This document shows, piece after piece, positions 46,198 to 57,729 of a stretch of 64,000 bases of DNA. A program made the position numbers and the translations under genes. Position 1 is the stretch's first letter; each line of letters begins with the position of its first letter. The DNA is taken from NCBI RefSeq assembly GCF_000819785.1, contig NZ_CDBK01000088.1, positions 6,064 to 70,063 on the forward strand. Direction: 5' to 3'. Source of the stretch: Aeromonas caviae. Lineage in GTDB: Bacteria > Pseudomonadota > Gammaproteobacteria > Enterobacterales > Aeromonadaceae. A model generated the notes under the pieces. It ran no database searches and had not been told where the DNA came from. It saw nothing but the letters and a program-made list of their open reading frames with translations.

Positions 46198-46941
46198 TCA
46201 GCTCCCTTGCCGGGCCGCGCCATAGAGGGCGGCGCCTATGATGCCGGCCTGGTTGAGGTTCGCGGCCGCCACCAGGGGAGCCCGGGTCTCAATCTTGTCG
46301 ATGAACTTGTCGAGCTTGGCGGCGCTGCCGCCCCCCAGGATGAAGAGGTCGGGGGAGAACAGAAACTCCAGGCGAGCCAGGTATTTGTTGAAACGTTTGC
46401 CCCAGCGGCCCCAGGAAAGATCCTCGCGCTTGCGCACCGCATCGGAGCAATAGTGTTCGGCCACCATGCCTTCCAGCATCAGGTGACCCAGCTCGGTATT
46501 GGGCAGCAACTGGCCATTGACGAAGACGGCGGTACCGATGCCGGTGCCGACGGTGATGAGAATGATGACCCCCTGGCGATCCTGCCCGGTGCCAAAGCGC
46601 ATCTCCGCCAGACCGGCCGCATCGGCGTCGTTCAGGACATGGCAGGGCAGGCCGGTCACATCGGCAAACAGGTGGGCGGCATCGGTCTCAATCCAGCTCT
46701 TGTCGATGTTGGAGGCATTCTTGGCGATGCCGTTGTGGATGGTGGCGGGAAAACCGCACCCCACGGGACCCTTCCATTGGAAGTGCTCGACCAGCGCCTT
46801 GAGGGTGTGTGCCACGGCGGCCGGGGTTGCCGGTTGCGGTGTGGCGATGCGGTGGCGTTCGCCAATCAGCTCCCCGGTTTCGGTGTCGACCAGGCAGCCC
46901 TTGATCCCGGACCCCCCAATATCTACTCCCAGCATCTGCAT
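46198..46941 (-). CDS. ppgK: Polyphosphate glucokinase-like ROK kinase
   Basis: ROK-family sugar kinase of 247 aa. Phosphate loop [12 protein letters not shown] at the N-terminus; the polyphosphate-glucokinase signature [11 protein letters not shown] near residue 78; VLNDADAAG and [14 protein letters not shown]; then [10 protein letters not shown]. The zinc-binding CXCGXXGCXE motif of most ROK sugar kinases is absent, as in PPGKs. It probably phosphorylates glucose with polyphosphate and/or ATP; donor preference cannot be told from sequence. Start [10 protein letters not shown]; a second ATG lies two codons on. Confidence 0.82.
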   Translation of the reverse strand: MQMLGVDIGGSGIKGCLVDTETGELIGERHRIATPQPATPAAVAHTLKALVEHFQWKGPVGCGFPATIHNGIAKNASNIDKSWIETDAAHLFADVTGLPCHVLNDADAAGLAEMRFGTGQDRQGVIILITVGTGIGTAVFVNGQLLPNTELGHLMLEGMVAEHYCSDAVRKREDLSWGRWGKRFNKYLARLEFLFSPDLFILGGGSAAKLDKFIDKIETRAPLVAAANLNQAGIIGAALYGAARQGS

Positions 46942-47024
46942 CAGAATCTTCCTTTTATTGTGCCGATGTTCAATGGTCGGCAGAGCATGAAAAAATGGCT
47001 GCGATCCGGCAAGTGCCAGATCAC

Positions 47025-48179
47025 TTATGCGTGATCCGGCAGACCTTTTTCGATGCAGCGGATCAGCAATCGCGTCTTTTTATTCTCTTCCTGCTGACGC
47101 CTGGCCAGGGTCGCCAGCGCCCACTCGATATGCTCGGCCACCATGGGCGCCGCCTCAGGCAGCGCCTGTTGCAGGGCGGCCAGGACCTCGCTGCTGGCCG
47201 GTCCGTTGCCAAGGGCCACCGCCAGGTTGCGGCGCCAGCGCTGATAGCCGATGCGGCGGATGGGGCTGCCTTCCGTGTGCTTGAGAAACTCGGCCTCGCT
47301 CCAGCCCCACAAGGTCAAGAGGGGCGGGCGGTGCAGATTGGGGCGCGGGCTGAAGTCGGGCTCCGGGCTGGCATTGGCATAGCGGTTCCAGGGGCAGATG
47401 AGCTGGCAGTCGTCACAGCCATAGATGCGATTGCCCATGAGCGGCCTGAACTCCTCGGGAATGGGGCCGTCGTTCTCGATGGTGAGATAGGAGATGCAGC
47501 GCCGTCCGTCTACCACATAGGGGGCGATGATGGCACCGGTGGGGCAGATATTGATGCAGGCCACGCACTTGCCACACAGCTCCTTCTCCACCGGGGTATC
47601 CACGGGCAGCGGCAGGGCGATGAGCAATTCTCCCAGAAAGAAGAAGGAGCCGGCGGACTCGTTGATCAGGAGCGAGTGCTTTCCCACCCAGCCAAGGCCG
47701 GCCTTGGCCGCCAGCGGCCTTTCCAGAATAGGGGCCGAGTCGACGAAGGGGCGCCACTCGCCCAGGGTTTGTCCCGCCGCCTGCAACAGGGTGTCGCACC
47801 GCAGCTCGATGCGCTCCCCCAACTGTTTGAGTCGATTGCGCAGCACCTTGTGGTAGTCGCGGCCGAGGGCATAGCGGCTGATGTAGCCGAGGGTGGGATC
47901 GCGCAGGGTGGCGGCAAAGCCCGCCTCGAACGGGAGGTAGTTCATCCGCACCGAGATGACCCGCAAGGTGCCCGGCAACAGCTCGTGGGGGCGGGCCCTC
48001 ATCATGCCGTGGCGCGCCATGTAGTCCATGGTCCCGTGATAACCGGCATCCAGCCAGGCCTGCAACCTTGGCTCTTCCAGAGTGAGGTCGGTGTCGGCGA
48101 TGCCGACCTGGTCAAATCCTAGCTCCCTTGCCCAGAGCTTGATATCGTGGGCCAGTTGCGCAAGTTCGGCAGCCGTCAT
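47025..48179 (-). CDS. queG: Epoxyqueuosine reductase QueG
   Basis: Cobalamin- and iron-sulphur-dependent enzyme (384 aa) that performs the last step of queuosine formation in tRNA. Two ferredoxin-type cluster sets are visible: [16 protein letters not shown] (about 190-205) and [11 protein letters not shown] (about 240-250). The catalytic region has [14 protein letters not shown], and a HEAT-like C-terminus follows. ATG at 48179 ([14 protein letters not shown]) is chosen over 48218. Divergent from nnr, as in E. coli. Confidence 0.95.
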   Translation of the reverse strand: MTAAELAQLAHDIKLWARELGFDQVGIADTDLTLEEPRLQAWLDAGYHGTMDYMARHGMMRARPHELLPGTLRVISVRMNYLPFEAGFAATLRDPTLGYISRYALGRDYHKVLRNRLKQLGERIELRCDTLLQAAGQTLGEWRPFVDSAPILERPLAAKAGLGWVGKHSLLINESAGSFFFLGELLIALPLPVDTPVEKELCGKCVACINICPTGAIIAPYVVDGRRCISYLTIENDGPIPEEFRPLMGNRIYGCDDCQLICPWNRYANASPEPDFSPRPNLHRPPLLTLWGWSEAEFLKHTEGSPIRRIGYQRWRRNLAVALGNGPASSEVLAALQQALPEAAPMVAEHIEWALATLARRQQEENKKTRLLIRCIEKGLPDHA

Positions 48180-48278
48180 GCAGCATCCCCCCTCTGCCTG
48201 CAGGAGTGTGGCAGGCACAGGGCGGCAATATGGCGTGCCAGTTGCCGGGTCATGGGATGATGAAACGTGGGGGCCGTC

Positions 48279-49781
48279 ATGGTAGAGGTGTTCGGGGACG
48301 CTATCCGCAAAAATGAGTGGGAGAGTCTAGCACAACCCCTGTGGCGGGCCGAGCAGATCCGCAGCATGGAACGGCGCTGGGCCGAGCAGGAGGGGTTGCC
48401 CCTCTATGTGCTGATGGAGCGGGCCGGGAATGCGCTGTGCAACTATGCCTGTCACCACTGGCCCGACAGCCGCCAGTGGTGGATCTTCGTCGGCCCTGGC
48501 AACAACGGTGGGGATGGCTACGTGCTGGCCCGCCTTGCCCGGCGCATCGGCCTCGAACCTTTGGTGATTGCCGCCCGAGCTCCCGGCCTGCTGAGGGGAG
48601 ATGCCAGGCGGGCTGCCGAAGAGTGGCTCGCATCGGGGGGGAGCGTGACCATGGCCGAGGATCTGCTGCCCGCCACGCTGCCGCCGCCGGATCTGGTCAT
48701 AGACGCACTGCTCGGTACCGGCGTCCAGCTTCCCCTCTCCTCGTCAATGACAAAGATCGTCGCAACAATCAATGGCTTGAACGCGCCCGTGCTGGCGGTG
48801 GATCTCCCCTCCGGTCTCAATGCCGACACCGGCCGCGCCATGGGCGCACTGGTGCGTGCCACCCGCACCCTCACTTTCATCGGCATCAAGCAGGGCATGC
48901 TCACCGCCGACGGGGTAGACGGAGTCGGCCACCTCGACCGGGATCCCCTGGGAGTGACGCCGGGGGAGGAACGGGTTCCCGCTGCCGAGCGGATCGATTA
49001 TCCCAGCCTCAAGGGGTTGCTGACCCCGCGCAGGCGCTCGGCTCACAAGGGACACAGCGGCAAGGTACTGCTGACGGGGGGGAACCTCGGCATGCAGGGG
49101 GCCATCCTGCTGGCGGGTCAGGCCTGTCTGCGGGCGGGGGCGGGATTGGTACGCCTGCGCCAGCACCCGGATTGTCCTGCGGCCAGCCTGGTTCAACCCG
49201 AGCTGATGGGATGCCCGGCGGACATGGATGAAGGGTGGGCATCGGTGCAGGTACTGGGCCCCGGGCTCGGTCAGGATGGGTGGGGCCGTGCCCGGTTCGA
49301 ACAGGGCATCGGAGCCGCCGTGCCACTGGTATTGGACGCCGATGGATTGAATTGGCTGGCGCAGGCCCCCCGTCATCAGGATAATTGGGTGCTCACACCC
49401 CACCCCGGGGAGGCGGCTCGCCTGCTGGGTTGCTCCATCGCCGAGGTCGAGGGGGACAGGTTTGCGGCCGTCTCGCGACTGCAACAGCGCTACGGTGGTG
49501 TGGTGTTGCTCAAGGGGGCGGGGTCGCTCATCTGCGACGGCAGGCGCATTTCCCTGTGCGACGAGGGCAACCCCGGCATGGCCAGTGGCGGCATGGGTGA
49601 CCTCTTGTCTGGTATAATCGCCGCCCTTCTGGCTCAGGGCTGGTCTGCGGGCATGGCCACCCGACTCGGGGCCGTGATCCACGCAGAGGCCGCCGATCTG
49701 GCCGCTGCCGAGGGTGAGAGGGGCATGCTGGCATCGGATCTGCTGCCCTGGATCCGTCGTCTGGTCAATCCGACACAGTAA
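48279..49781 (+). CDS. nnr: Bifunctional NAD(P)H-hydrate epimerase / dehydratase
   Basis: Repairs hydrated NAD(P)H. The N-terminal YjeF_N epimerase (about 20-215) carries [16 protein letters not shown] and [11 protein letters not shown]. The C-terminal ADP-dependent dehydratase (about 225-495) carries [25 protein letters not shown] and the catalytic [16 protein letters not shown]. Total 500 aa, as in E. coli. ATG at 48279 ([11 protein letters not shown]) is preferred; a GTG at 48267 is in frame. First gene of the nnr-tsaE-amiB-mutL block. Confidence 0.95.
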   Translation: MVEVFGDAIRKNEWESLAQPLWRAEQIRSMERRWAEQEGLPLYVLMERAGNALCNYACHHWPDSRQWWIFVGPGNNGGDGYVLARLARRIGLEPLVIAARAPGLLRGDARRAAEEWLASGGSVTMAEDLLPATLPPPDLVIDALLGTGVQLPLSSSMTKIVATINGLNAPVLAVDLPSGLNADTGRAMGALVRATRTLTFIGIKQGMLTADGVDGVGHLDRDPLGVTPGEERVPAAERIDYPSLKGLLTPRRRSAHKGHSGKVLLTGGNLGMQGAILLAGQACLRAGAGLVRLRQHPDCPAASLVQPELMGCPADMDEGWASVQVLGPGLGQDGWGRARFEQGIGAAVPLVLDADGLNWLAQAPRHQDNWVLTPHPGEAARLLGCSIAEVEGDRFAAVSRLQQRYGGVVLLKGAGSLICDGRRISLCDEGNPGMASGGMGDLLSGIIAALLAQGWSAGMATRLGAVIHAEAADLAAAEGERGMLASDLLPWIRRLVNPTQ

Positions 49782-49798
49782 CAAGTAACAAGAAGAAC

Positions 49799-50272
49799 AT
49801 GGCAAAAACCTTGATGATGACACTGCCGGACGAGGCAGCAACAGTGGCGCTGGGTGGCCGTCTGGCAAAGGCGTGCCAACAGGCCACCACGGTATTTCTG
49901 CACGGTGCCCTCGGGGCCGGCAAAACCACCCTGACCCGAGGCTGGGTGCAGGGACTGGGTCATGAGGGCAAGGTCAAGAGTCCGACCTATACCCTGGTGG
50001 AGCCCTATGAGCTTGCCCAGTGGCAGGTCTATCACTTCGATCTCTATCGACTGGCGGACCCGGAAGAGCTGGAGTTCATGGGCATTCGCGACTATTTCGC
50101 CGCCGATACCCTCTGCCTGGTGGAGTGGCCAGAGAAGGGCGACGGCTGGCTGCCAGCCCCGGATCTCGAGATCACCCTGAGTTATGCAAACGAGCAGCGC
50201 GAGGTGCAGATTGATGCCCGCACTGCTATCGGCGAAGCCATTCTGGAACGGTTGTCATCTCAGTGCGCGTGA
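49799..50272 (+). CDS. tsaE: tRNA t6A threonylcarbamoyl transfer ATPase TsaE
   Basis: Small P-loop ATPase (157 aa) that works with TsaB, TsaC and TsaD to make t6A37 on ANN-decoding tRNAs. Walker A is [14 protein letters not shown] (about 35-48); the family stretch [12 protein letters not shown] and HFDLYRL follow; then [11 protein letters not shown] at 49799. The stop overlaps the amiB GTG, so the two are coupled. Confidence 0.95.
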   Translation: MAKTLMMTLPDEAATVALGGRLAKACQQATTVFLHGALGAGKTTLTRGWVQGLGHEGKVKSPTYTLVEPYELAQWQVYHFDLYRLADPEELEFMGIRDYFAADTLCLVEWPEKGDGWLPAPDLEITLSYANEQREVQIDARTAIGEAILERLSSQCA

Positions 50273-51795
50273 TCCTTGTTTTTGTTCTCTCCCTGATGGC
50301 ATTGCCCACCTGGGCCAATCAGCTCAAGAGTGTGCGGGTGTGGCCATCACCGGACAACACCCGGGTGGTGCTCGACATGAGCAGCGCCCCCAATTTCAAC
50401 TACTTCACCCTGACCGGTCCGAACCGTCTGGTCATCGACCTGAAAGGGGCGAGCAACGCCACCAACCTGGCCCGCATCGAAAACAAGAGCGAGCTGGTGC
50501 GCAAGATCCGCGAGAGCACGCCGCTGGAGAAGGGCGGCCTGCGACTGGTGCTGGATCTCGGCTCTGCCATCAAGCCGGTGGTCTTTCCGCTGGCGCCGGC
50601 AGGCCCCTATGGCCACCGTCTGGTGATCGATCTTCCCTATGAAGAGAAGGGGAGCGCTGCGGCGCAGCCCGCTCCCGTCGGGGGACACGGCAAGGCCATC
50701 GTCATCGCCATCGATCCTGGTCACGGCGGGGAAGACCCGGGCTCCATCGGCCCGCGCCGCACCTACGAGAAACGGGTGACCCTGGCGGTCTCCCAGAAGC
50801 TGGCGGCCCTCATCGACCGGGAGCCCGGCATGCGAGCCGTGCTGACCCGCCGTGGCGACTACTTCGTCGATCTCAACAAACGCTCCGAAATCGCCCGCAA
50901 GGCCAAGGCAGACCTGCTGGTGTCGGTGCATGCCGACAGCTTCCACAACTCGACTCCTCGCGGCGCCTCCGTCTGGGTGCTGTCGACCAATCGCGCCAAC
51001 CGCGAGATGGGTAGCTGGCTCGAGAAGCAGGAGAAGCAGGGGGAGCTGCTAGGGGGCGTTGGCAAGGTATTGGCCGAGTCTGATCCCAACCCCTATCTGG
51101 CGCAGACCTTCCTGGATCTCTCCATGGACAAGTCGCGGGCTGAAGGCTATGACGTCAGCCGCCAGATCCTGCGCTCGCTCGGCCGGGTGGCCAGATTGCA
51201 CAAGAAGGCGCCGGAACATGCGAGCCTGGCGGTGCTGAAGGCGCCGGACATCCCCTCGGTACTGGTGGAGACGGGCTTTATCTCGAACCACGCCGAGGAG
51301 AAACTGCTGGCCACCGCCAGCTATCAGGATCAGCTGGCCCGGGCCATCTTCGAGGGGATCCACAACTATTACCGCAGTCATCCGACCAAGGGGCCCATGC
51401 TCACCGGCAAGGGCCAGGTTGCCGCCCCGCCGCGTCAGGCGCCTGCCAGCAAGCCGGTTGCCCAGCCAACGCAGCAGGTCGTGACCAACCGGATGCCGGC
51501 GAGCGAGCCCTATCGCGTCGGTGAGGGCGGCGCCCCGGTCAGCAGCGTCGGCAGCGCCTCCGGTGCCGGCGTGATCAAACCTTACAAGGTCGCAGCCCAG
51601 GAGCCGAGTGCGCCGGTAGCCAGCGTGCAGAGCAACGACAAGTCCAACATGATCCGCCACGTGGTCACCCGCGGCCAGAGTCTCTCCCGTCTCGCCGAGA
51701 AACATGGGGTGAGTCAGGCGCGACTGGTGGAGATCAACAAGCTCAAGTCACGGGACATCCAGATAGGGCAGGTGCTCTATATTCCGCGAAAATAG
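50263..51795 (+). CDS. amiB: N-acetylmuramoyl-L-alanine amidase AmiB with LysM
   Basis: Periplasmic septal amidase (510 aa) that splits daughter cells, activated by EnvC-type LytM factors. Signal peptide ([16 protein letters not shown]), AMIN domain (about 20-125) for septal targeting, Amidase_3 domain (about 145-365) with zinc ligands in [16 protein letters not shown] and VETGFISN, a Pro/Ala linker, and a C-terminal LysM (about 462-508). Start is GTG 50263, overlapping tsaE by ten bases. Confidence 0.95.
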   Translation: MRVILVFVLSLMALPTWANQLKSVRVWPSPDNTRVVLDMSSAPNFNYFTLTGPNRLVIDLKGASNATNLARIENKSELVRKIRESTPLEKGGLRLVLDLGSAIKPVVFPLAPAGPYGHRLVIDLPYEEKGSAAAQPAPVGGHGKAIVIAIDPGHGGEDPGSIGPRRTYEKRVTLAVSQKLAALIDREPGMRAVLTRRGDYFVDLNKRSEIARKAKADLLVSVHADSFHNSTPRGASVWVLSTNRANREMGSWLEKQEKQGELLGGVGKVLAESDPNPYLAQTFLDLSMDKSRAEGYDVSRQILRSLGRVARLHKKAPEHASLAVLKAPDIPSVLVETGFISNHAEEKLLATASYQDQLARAIFEGIHNYYRSHPTKGPMLTGKGQVAAPPRQAPASKPVAQPTQQVVTNRMPASEPYRVGEGGAPVSSVGSASGAGVIKPYKVAAQEPSAPVASVQSNDKSNMIRHVVTRGQSLSRLAEKHGVSQARLVEINKLKSRDIQIGQVLYIPRK

Positions 51796-51901
51796 CGCGG
51801 GCTGAAGAACGCCGCTCTTCTCTGCCGATGGCAGGCAGGGGCGGTGAGCGTTGATGGCGCCAGGTCCACCTCTTCCCCTTTTTCATCTGCAGGAGCAAGC
51901 G

Positions 51902-53785
51902 ATGCCAATCCGTATATTGCCGCCGATTCTGGCCAACCAGATTGCTGCCGGTGAGGTCGTGGAGCGGCCCTCCTCCGTGGTGAAGGAACTGGTGGAAAAC
52001 AGCCTGGATGCGGGGGCTGACCGGGTCGAGATCGACATCGACAAGGGAGGCGCCAAGCTTATCCGCATTCGTGACAACGGCTGCGGTGTCGCCAGGGATG
52101 AGCTGGTGCTGGCGCTGTCGCGCCACGCCACCTCCAAGGTGGCGACCCTGGACGATCTGGAAGGGATCAACAGCCTGGGCTTTCGCGGGGAGGCGCTCGC
52201 CTCCATCAGCTCCGTCTCCCGCCTCACCTTCACCTCCCGTACGGCGGAGCAGTCCGAAGCCTGGCAGGCGCAGGCCGAGGGGCGCGAGATGAGCGTCACC
52301 GTCAAGCCGGCTGCTCACCCGGTGGGCACCACGGTGGAGGTGGTGGATCTCTTCTTCAACACCCCGGCGCGGCGCAAGTTCATGCGCAGCGAAAAGACCG
52401 AATTCGCCCACATCGACGAACTGGTGCGCCGCATCGCGCTCTCCCGCTTCGACGCCACCCTGATCCTGCGTCACAACGGTAAGGTGGTGCGCCAGTACAA
52501 GGCGGCCAACACGGTGGCGGAGCAGGAGCGTCGCCTTGCCGCCGTCTGCGGCTCCCCCTTCATGCACCATGCCCTGGCGGTATCGAGCGAACACAGCGAC
52601 GTGCGGTTGTGGGGTTGGCTGGCCACTCCGGCAGGGGCCAGGCCGCAGAACGACCTGCAATACACCTATGTCAATGGCCGCATGATGCGGGACAAGCTCA
52701 TCAATCACGCCATTCGCCAGGCCTATGACGAGCTGCTGCCCGCCGATCGCTTCGCGGCCTATGTGCTCTATATCGAGCTGGATCCCCGCCAGGTGGATGT
52801 CAACGTCCATCCGGCCAAGCACGAAGTGCGTTTCCATCAGGCGCGTCTCATCCACGATTTCATCTTCCAGGCGCTGTTTACCGCCCTGCGCCAGGACGGG
52901 GCTGGGAGCGCCACCGATGCCCCCCTGGCCGAGACCCAGGTCGAGTTGCCGGGCAGCCCGGAGGTCACCTATCCGGGTCAGGCGCCGCGCACCGAGTGGT
53001 ACGGTGCCGAACACGGCTATCGGGCTCCTGCCCCTGCGCGAGATGGCGACGGCGTGCGGGAAGGCGGTGGTGGCAGGGGAGGAAACTACCAGCCTCCCGA
53101 ACCCCCGAGCCGGGCCGCCATGCGAGGCATGGGCGCCTTGCTCACCACCCTGCCCGAGGTGGCGACGCCGGCATCCCTGCCCGGAGCCGAGAGCGGTGCC
53201 GTAGAGACGCCAGCCCGAACGGGGGATTGGCGTGCCCTGAGCCTGGTCGAGCAAGCCTATCTGCTGATGGAGCGTCAGGGGCAGCTGGCGCTGCTCTCCC
53301 TGGTGCGTGCCGAGCGTCTGTTGTTGCGCCACTGGCTGCTGGATGCCTGGGGCCAGGGGCTGGCGGCCCAGCCTCTGTTGCTGCCGGTCTCCTTCAAGCT
53401 GCCGAAAAACCTGGTCGCCCTGGTGGAGGAGCGGGAACGTCTGCTCAAACGCATGGGGCTGGAGTTGAAAAGCGGGGGACGCGACACCATGATCCTGACT
53501 CGGGTGCCCGCCCTGCTGCGCCAGACCGATCTGGCCCGCCTCTTACCCGAATTGTTGCAACTGGTCGAGAGCGGATCTGACAGTGATGCCGACGCGCAGG
53601 CTGGGGTACTATGCCAGTGGTTGGTGGAACAAGGCATAAGTGCCGAAAAAATATACGATTTTGCCACTGCCACCCGGTTGTTGATGGAACTTGTTGCCGA
53701 TTTCAGTGACCAACTGGCAGACGTTCGCATGGTGCGCCCGTTGTCGCTGGCGAACGTGCTGGCCGAGTTTGCCGATGGCAACTGA
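51902..53785 (+). CDS. mutL: DNA mismatch repair protein MutL
   Basis: GHKL ATPase (627 aa) linking MutS to MutH and UvrD. N-terminal motifs: [30 protein letters not shown]. The C-terminal dimerisation domain has [18 protein letters not shown] in place of the DQHAxxERI endonuclease motif, as in Dam-directed (MutH) systems. The linker (about 350-430) is Pro/Gly-rich. ATG at 51902 has AGGAG upstream. Confidence 0.96.
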   Translation: MPIRILPPILANQIAAGEVVERPSSVVKELVENSLDAGADRVEIDIDKGGAKLIRIRDNGCGVARDELVLALSRHATSKVATLDDLEGINSLGFRGEALASISSVSRLTFTSRTAEQSEAWQAQAEGREMSVTVKPAAHPVGTTVEVVDLFFNTPARRKFMRSEKTEFAHIDELVRRIALSRFDATLILRHNGKVVRQYKAANTVAEQERRLAAVCGSPFMHHALAVSSEHSDVRLWGWLATPAGARPQNDLQYTYVNGRMMRDKLINHAIRQAYDELLPADRFAAYVLYIELDPRQVDVNVHPAKHEVRFHQARLIHDFIFQALFTALRQDGAGSATDAPLAETQVELPGSPEVTYPGQAPRTEWYGAEHGYRAPAPARDGDGVREGGGGRGGNYQPPEPPSRAAMRGMGALLTTLPEVATPASLPGAESGAVETPARTGDWRALSLVEQAYLLMERQGQLALLSLVRAERLLLRHWLLDAWGQGLAAQPLLLPVSFKLPKNLVALVEERERLLKRMGLELKSGGRDTMILTRVPALLRQTDLARLLPELLQLVESGSDSDADAQAGVLCQWLVEQGISAEKIYDFATATRLLMELVADFSDQLADVRMVRPLSLANVLAEFADGN

Positions 53786-53868
53786 CGGCGTCTCGTCGTC
53801 TGTTGCATCCATATGACCAGTTTTATGCCGGCTCGCCCGTGAAGGGGCGGCCGAAGGGAGTGTTTAAC

Positions 53869-54795
53869 GTGGCTGACTTGCCGACTGCAATTTTTCTGAT
53901 GGGGCCGACGGCCTCCGGCAAGACGGATCTCGCCATTGAACTGTGCCAGGCCCTGCCCTGCGACATCATCAGCGTGGACTCCGCGCTCATCTATCGCGGC
54001 ATGGACATAGGCACTGCCAAGCCGACGCCAGCCGAGCTGGCGCAGGCCCCGCACCGGCTCATCGACATCCTGGATCCCGCCATGAGCTATTCGGCGGCGG
54101 ATTTTTGCAAGGATGCCCTGCGGGAGATGAAAGAGATCGCCGACCGTGGCCGCATTCCGCTGCTGGTGGGCGGCACCATGCTCTATTTCAAGGCGCTGCT
54201 GGAGGGGCTTTCTCCGCTGCCTTCCGCCGATCCCGCCATTCGGGCCGGCATCGAGGAAGAGGCTGCCCGCCTCGGCTGGCAGGCGCTCCATGACGAACTG
54301 GTGCGCATCGACCCGGTGGCCGGTGCCCGCATCCACCCCAACGATCCCCAGCGCCTGTGCCGGGCGCTCGAGGTTTACCGCATCAGCGGCAAGACCCTCA
54401 CCGAGCTGACCCAGGTACAGGGAGAGGGGCTGCCCTACCGGGCGCTGCAGTTTGCCATCGCGCCGAGGGAGCGGGCCGTGCTGCACCAGCGCATCGAACA
54501 GCGGTTTGACAAGATGCTGGGCAGCGGCTTCGAGCAGGAGGTCAGGGCGCTTTACGAGCGGGGGGATCTCACCCCGGATCTTCCCTCCATTCGCTGCGTG
54601 GGATACCGCCAAATGTGGGACTACCTGGCGGGGGAAGTGGAGTATGATGAGATGCGTTATCGCGGCATTGTTGCCACCCGCCAGTTGGCCAAGCGTCAGA
54701 TGACCTGGTTGCGCGGTTGGCCTGATGTGACCTGGTTGGAATCTGGTGAGTCTGGCAATCTGGCCAGGGTCGTCGCCCAAGCTGGTCCGGCTTGA
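53869..54795 (+). CDS. miaA: tRNA dimethylallyltransferase MiaA
   Basis: Adds dimethylallyl to A37 of UNN-decoding tRNAs (about 308 aa). P-loop [15 protein letters not shown], then [16 protein letters not shown], the substrate stretch [19 protein letters not shown] (two pieces), and the C-terminal [15 protein letters not shown] at 53869 has GGGAG upstream and gives a start just before [13 protein letters not shown]; in-frame starts at 53803 and 53839 are less likely. Upstream of hfq, as usual. Confidence 0.95.
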   Translation: MADLPTAIFLMGPTASGKTDLAIELCQALPCDIISVDSALIYRGMDIGTAKPTPAELAQAPHRLIDILDPAMSYSAADFCKDALREMKEIADRGRIPLLVGGTMLYFKALLEGLSPLPSADPAIRAGIEEEAARLGWQALHDELVRIDPVAGARIHPNDPQRLCRALEVYRISGKTLTELTQVQGEGLPYRALQFAIAPRERAVLHQRIEQRFDKMLGSGFEQEVRALYERGDLTPDLPSIRCVGYRQMWDYLAGEVEYDEMRYRGIVATRQLAKRQMTWLRGWPDVTWLESGESGNLARVVAQAGPA

Positions 54796-54867
54796 CACTC
54801 CTGTATAATCAGGTTGTTATATTGAATATCCGGTGTTTAAAAACAACAAACTATAAGGAAAAGAAAG

Positions 54868-55131
54868 ATGGCTAAGGGGCAATCTCTCCAAGACCCGTTT
54901 TTGAATGCGCTGCGCCGTGAGCGTATTCCTGTTTCTATCTATTTGGTGAACGGCATCAAACTGCAGGGTCAGATCGAATCGTTTGACCAGTTTGTCATTC
55001 TGCTGAAGAACACCGTGAGCCAGATGGTCTACAAGCACGCCATTTCCACCGTGGTGCCGGCCCGTGCCGTCAACCATCACCAGCACGCCCCGGGCGCCGC
55101 CGGTGAAGAGCAGGGTGAAGCCGAGGCGTGA
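54868..55131 (+). CDS. hfq: RNA chaperone Hfq
   Basis: Ring-forming Sm-like protein (87 aa) that pairs small RNAs with mRNAs. Sm1 ([20 protein letters not shown]) and Sm2 ([12 protein letters not shown]) are textbook, and distal and proximal RNA-contact residues (Gln8, Asp9, Phe42, Tyr55, Lys56, His57) are preserved. The C-terminal tail is short and acidic ([20 protein letters not shown]). Good RBS (TAAGGA). Confidence 0.98.
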   Translation: MAKGQSLQDPFLNALRRERIPVSIYLVNGIKLQGQIESFDQFVILLKNTVSQMVYKHAISTVVPARAVNHHQHAPGAAGEEQGEAEA

Positions 55132-55194
55132 TATCCTGCGGCGAGTTCACTCGCCAACTCAGATCCATCATGATACCTGTCAAGGAGCAAGCGC

Positions 55195-56481
55195 TTGTTT
55201 GACCGTTACGAAGCTGGTGAACAGGCCGTTCTGGTACATGTCAACTTCAGCGATGAGGGCGAGCGGGAGGATCTGGACGAGCTCAAGATGCTGGTGAGCT
55301 CGGCCGGGGTCAATGCACTGGGGGTGATCACCACCAGTCGCAGCGCACCCAGCGCCAAATTTTTTGTCGGCAGCGGCAAGGCGGAAGAGATCGCGTCCCA
55401 GGTCCAGATGCTGGACGCCGACGTGGTCATCTTCAACCATGCCCTGACCCCCGCCCAGGAGCGCAACCTGGAGCGTCTGTTCCAGTGCCGGGTCGTGGAC
55501 AGAACAGGCCTTATCCTCGATATCTTCGCCCAGCGCGCCCGCACTCACGAAGGCAAGTTGCAGGTCGAACTGGCCCAGTTGCGCCATCTTTCCACTCGTC
55601 TGGTGCGAGGCTGGACCCACCTTGAGCGACAAAAGGGGGGGATCGGTCTGCGCGGCCCGGGTGAAACCCAGCTTGAAACCGACCGACGCCTGCTGCGTGA
55701 GCGCATCAAGGCCATTTTGCGCCGCCTCGACAAGGTGGCCAAGCAGCGGGAGCAGGGGCGCCGTGCCCGCAACCGCAACGAAGTGCCGACCGTTTCTCTG
55801 GTGGGGTATACCAACGCCGGAAAATCCACTTTGTTCAACCAACTTACAGATGCCAGCGTGTATGCTGCCGACCAATTGTTCGCAACCCTGGACCCCACCC
55901 TGCGCAAATTGGTGATCCAGGATGTGGGTGATGTGATCCTGGCGGATACAGTTGGATTTATTCGGCACTTGCCCCATGATCTGGTCGCGGCCTTCAAGGC
56001 GACCCTGCAGGAGACTCGCGAAGCGGACCTGCTGCTGCACGTGGTGGACTGCGCCGATGAACAGATGCAGGAGAATATCGAGTCGGTCCAGCGTGTGCTG
56101 GCCGAGATCGAGGCGGATGACCGTCCCCAACTGATGATCTGCAACAAGATCGACAAGCTGGGGGATCGTCCGGCTGGTCTTGAACGGGATGAGGCTGGAC
56201 GACCGGTGCGAGTCTGGTTGTCGGCCCAGACTGGCGAGGGCAGTGAATACCTGTTCCAGGCACTGACCGAACTGCTGGCCGGCTCCATGGTGCATCACAC
56301 CCTGCAACTGCCCCCTTCCGCCGCCAGACTGCGCAGTGCGCTCTATCGGCTGAAAGGTATCGAGCAGGAAGGTTTCAGCGAGGAGGGGGACTTTGTGCTG
56401 GAAGTTCGCCTGCAACTGGCTGACTGGAACCGCCTCATGAAACAAGAAGGTGAGAGTTTACAACGCTTTATCAGGCATTGA
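55195..56481 (+). CDS. hflX: GTPase HflX
   Basis: Ribosome-associated GTPase (428 aa) that splits stalled ribosomes after stress. N-terminal HflX domain (FDRYEAGEQAVLVHV, KFFVGSGKAEEI), a Gly-rich loop KGGIGLRGPGETQLETDRR, then the G domain: G1 VGYTNAGKSTLFN, G3 DTVGFI, G4 CNKIDK. The start is TTG at 55195, with AAGGAG ahead and the family N-terminus immediately following; no ATG fits. Part of hfq-hflX-hflK-hflC. Confidence 0.95.
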   Translation: MFDRYEAGEQAVLVHVNFSDEGEREDLDELKMLVSSAGVNALGVITTSRSAPSAKFFVGSGKAEEIASQVQMLDADVVIFNHALTPAQERNLERLFQCRVVDRTGLILDIFAQRARTHEGKLQVELAQLRHLSTRLVRGWTHLERQKGGIGLRGPGETQLETDRRLLRERIKAILRRLDKVAKQREQGRRARNRNEVPTVSLVGYTNAGKSTLFNQLTDASVYAADQLFATLDPTLRKLVIQDVGDVILADTVGFIRHLPHDLVAAFKATLQETREADLLLHVVDCADEQMQENIESVQRVLAEIEADDRPQLMICNKIDKLGDRPAGLERDEAGRPVRVWLSAQTGEGSEYLFQALTELLAGSMVHHTLQLPPSAARLRSALYRLKGIEQEGFSEEGDFVLEVRLQLADWNRLMKQEGESLQRFIRH

Positions 56482-56574
56482 TGGGTCGATGAACATAACT
56501 GGTTTGCTGATTTCATCGCCCCTCTGTGGCCCGATAGAGATGATATCCATCCGCATGTATTAATGGAGACGCTG

Positions 56575-57726
56575 ATGGCTTGGAATGAGCCTGGTAACAA
56601 TGGCAAAGACCGTGACCCCTGGGGGAACAACGGCAAGAATCAGGGCCCCCCTGATCTGGACGAGATGCTTCGCAAGGTGAGCCGTCGTTTTGGCGGTCTG
56701 CTCGGTGGTGGCAAATCCGGTGGTGGTGACGTCGGCAAGTTCGGCCTCTCCATCGCGCTGGTGGTGGCCGTGGTGGTATGGGTCGTCAGCGGCTTCTACA
56801 CCATTCGCGAAGCCGAGCGGGGCGTGGTGCTGCGCTTTGGCGAATACTCCCACAACGTGGATCCCGGCCTGCGCTGGAAACCGACCTTCATCGACCGGGT
56901 GATCCCGGTGGACGTGGAGTCTGTCCGTTCCCTGCCGGCGTCCGGTTTCATGCTGACCCAGGATGAGAACGTGGTGCGGGTCGAGATGGACGTGCAGTAT
57001 CGCGTGGTCGATCCCGAGCAGTACCTGTTCAGCGTGACCAATGCAGACGAGAGCCTGAGCCAGGCCACGGACAGCGCCCTGCGCTACGTGGTGGGTCACA
57101 CCCGGATGGACGATGTGCTGACCACGGGTCGTGAGAAGGTGCGTCAGGAAACCTGGCAGGTGATCGACAGCATCATCGAGCCCTATCAGATGGGTCTGCA
57201 GATCGTGGACGTCAACTTCCTGCCGGCGCGTCCGCCGGAAGAGGTGAAGGATGCGTTTGATGACGCCATCTCCGCCCAGGAAGATGAGCAGCGTTTCATC
57301 CGTGAAGCGGAAGCCTATGCCCGTGAAGTGGAGCCCAAGGCTCGTGGCCAGGTCAAACGTCTGGAGCAGGAGGCCGAAGCCTACAAGTCCCAGATCGTGT
57401 TGAAGGCCAAGGGTGAAGTCGCTCGCTTCAACGAGCTGCTGCCCCAGTATCAGGCCGCGCCCGAGCTGACCCGTGATCGTATCTACCTGGAAACCATGGA
57501 AGAGCTCTATCAGCAGGCCAACAAGGTGGTGGTCGACATGCCGGCTGGCAACAACAGCATGATCTACCTGCCGCTCGACAAGCTCTCTGGCAAGGCGAAT
57601 GCCGTGCAACCGGCACGTCCTGCGGGCACCCCGGCAGTCGAGGCGGCCCAGCCGTCCAACGAAGGGGCCAACTCCACTCCGACCCCGCTGCGTGGCGGTG
57701 ATCGTTTCAGCACAGGGAGAAACTGA
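56575..57726 (+). CDS. hflK: HflK, FtsH protease modulator
   Basis: SPFH/band-7 inner-membrane protein (383 aa) that with HflC forms a large periplasmic vault around FtsH. A Gly/Asn-rich cytosolic N-terminus (PWGNNGKNQGPPDLDEML), one TM helix (about 60-80), the SPFH domain (about 85-270), a coiled-coil region, and a C-terminal Pro/Ala tail. ATG at 56575 gives MAWNEPGNNG; an ATG four codons upstream is in frame. Three-base gap to hflC. Confidence 0.95.
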   Translation: MAWNEPGNNGKDRDPWGNNGKNQGPPDLDEMLRKVSRRFGGLLGGGKSGGGDVGKFGLSIALVVAVVVWVVSGFYTIREAERGVVLRFGEYSHNVDPGLRWKPTFIDRVIPVDVESVRSLPASGFMLTQDENVVRVEMDVQYRVVDPEQYLFSVTNADESLSQATDSALRYVVGHTRMDDVLTTGREKVRQETWQVIDSIIEPYQMGLQIVDVNFLPARPPEEVKDAFDDAISAQEDEQRFIREAEAYAREVEPKARGQVKRLEQEAEAYKSQIVLKAKGEVARFNELLPQYQAAPELTRDRIYLETMEELYQQANKVVVDMPAGNNSMIYLPLDKLSGKANAVQPARPAGTPAVEAAQPSNEGANSTPTPLRGGDRFSTGRN

Positions 57727-57729
57727 TAG

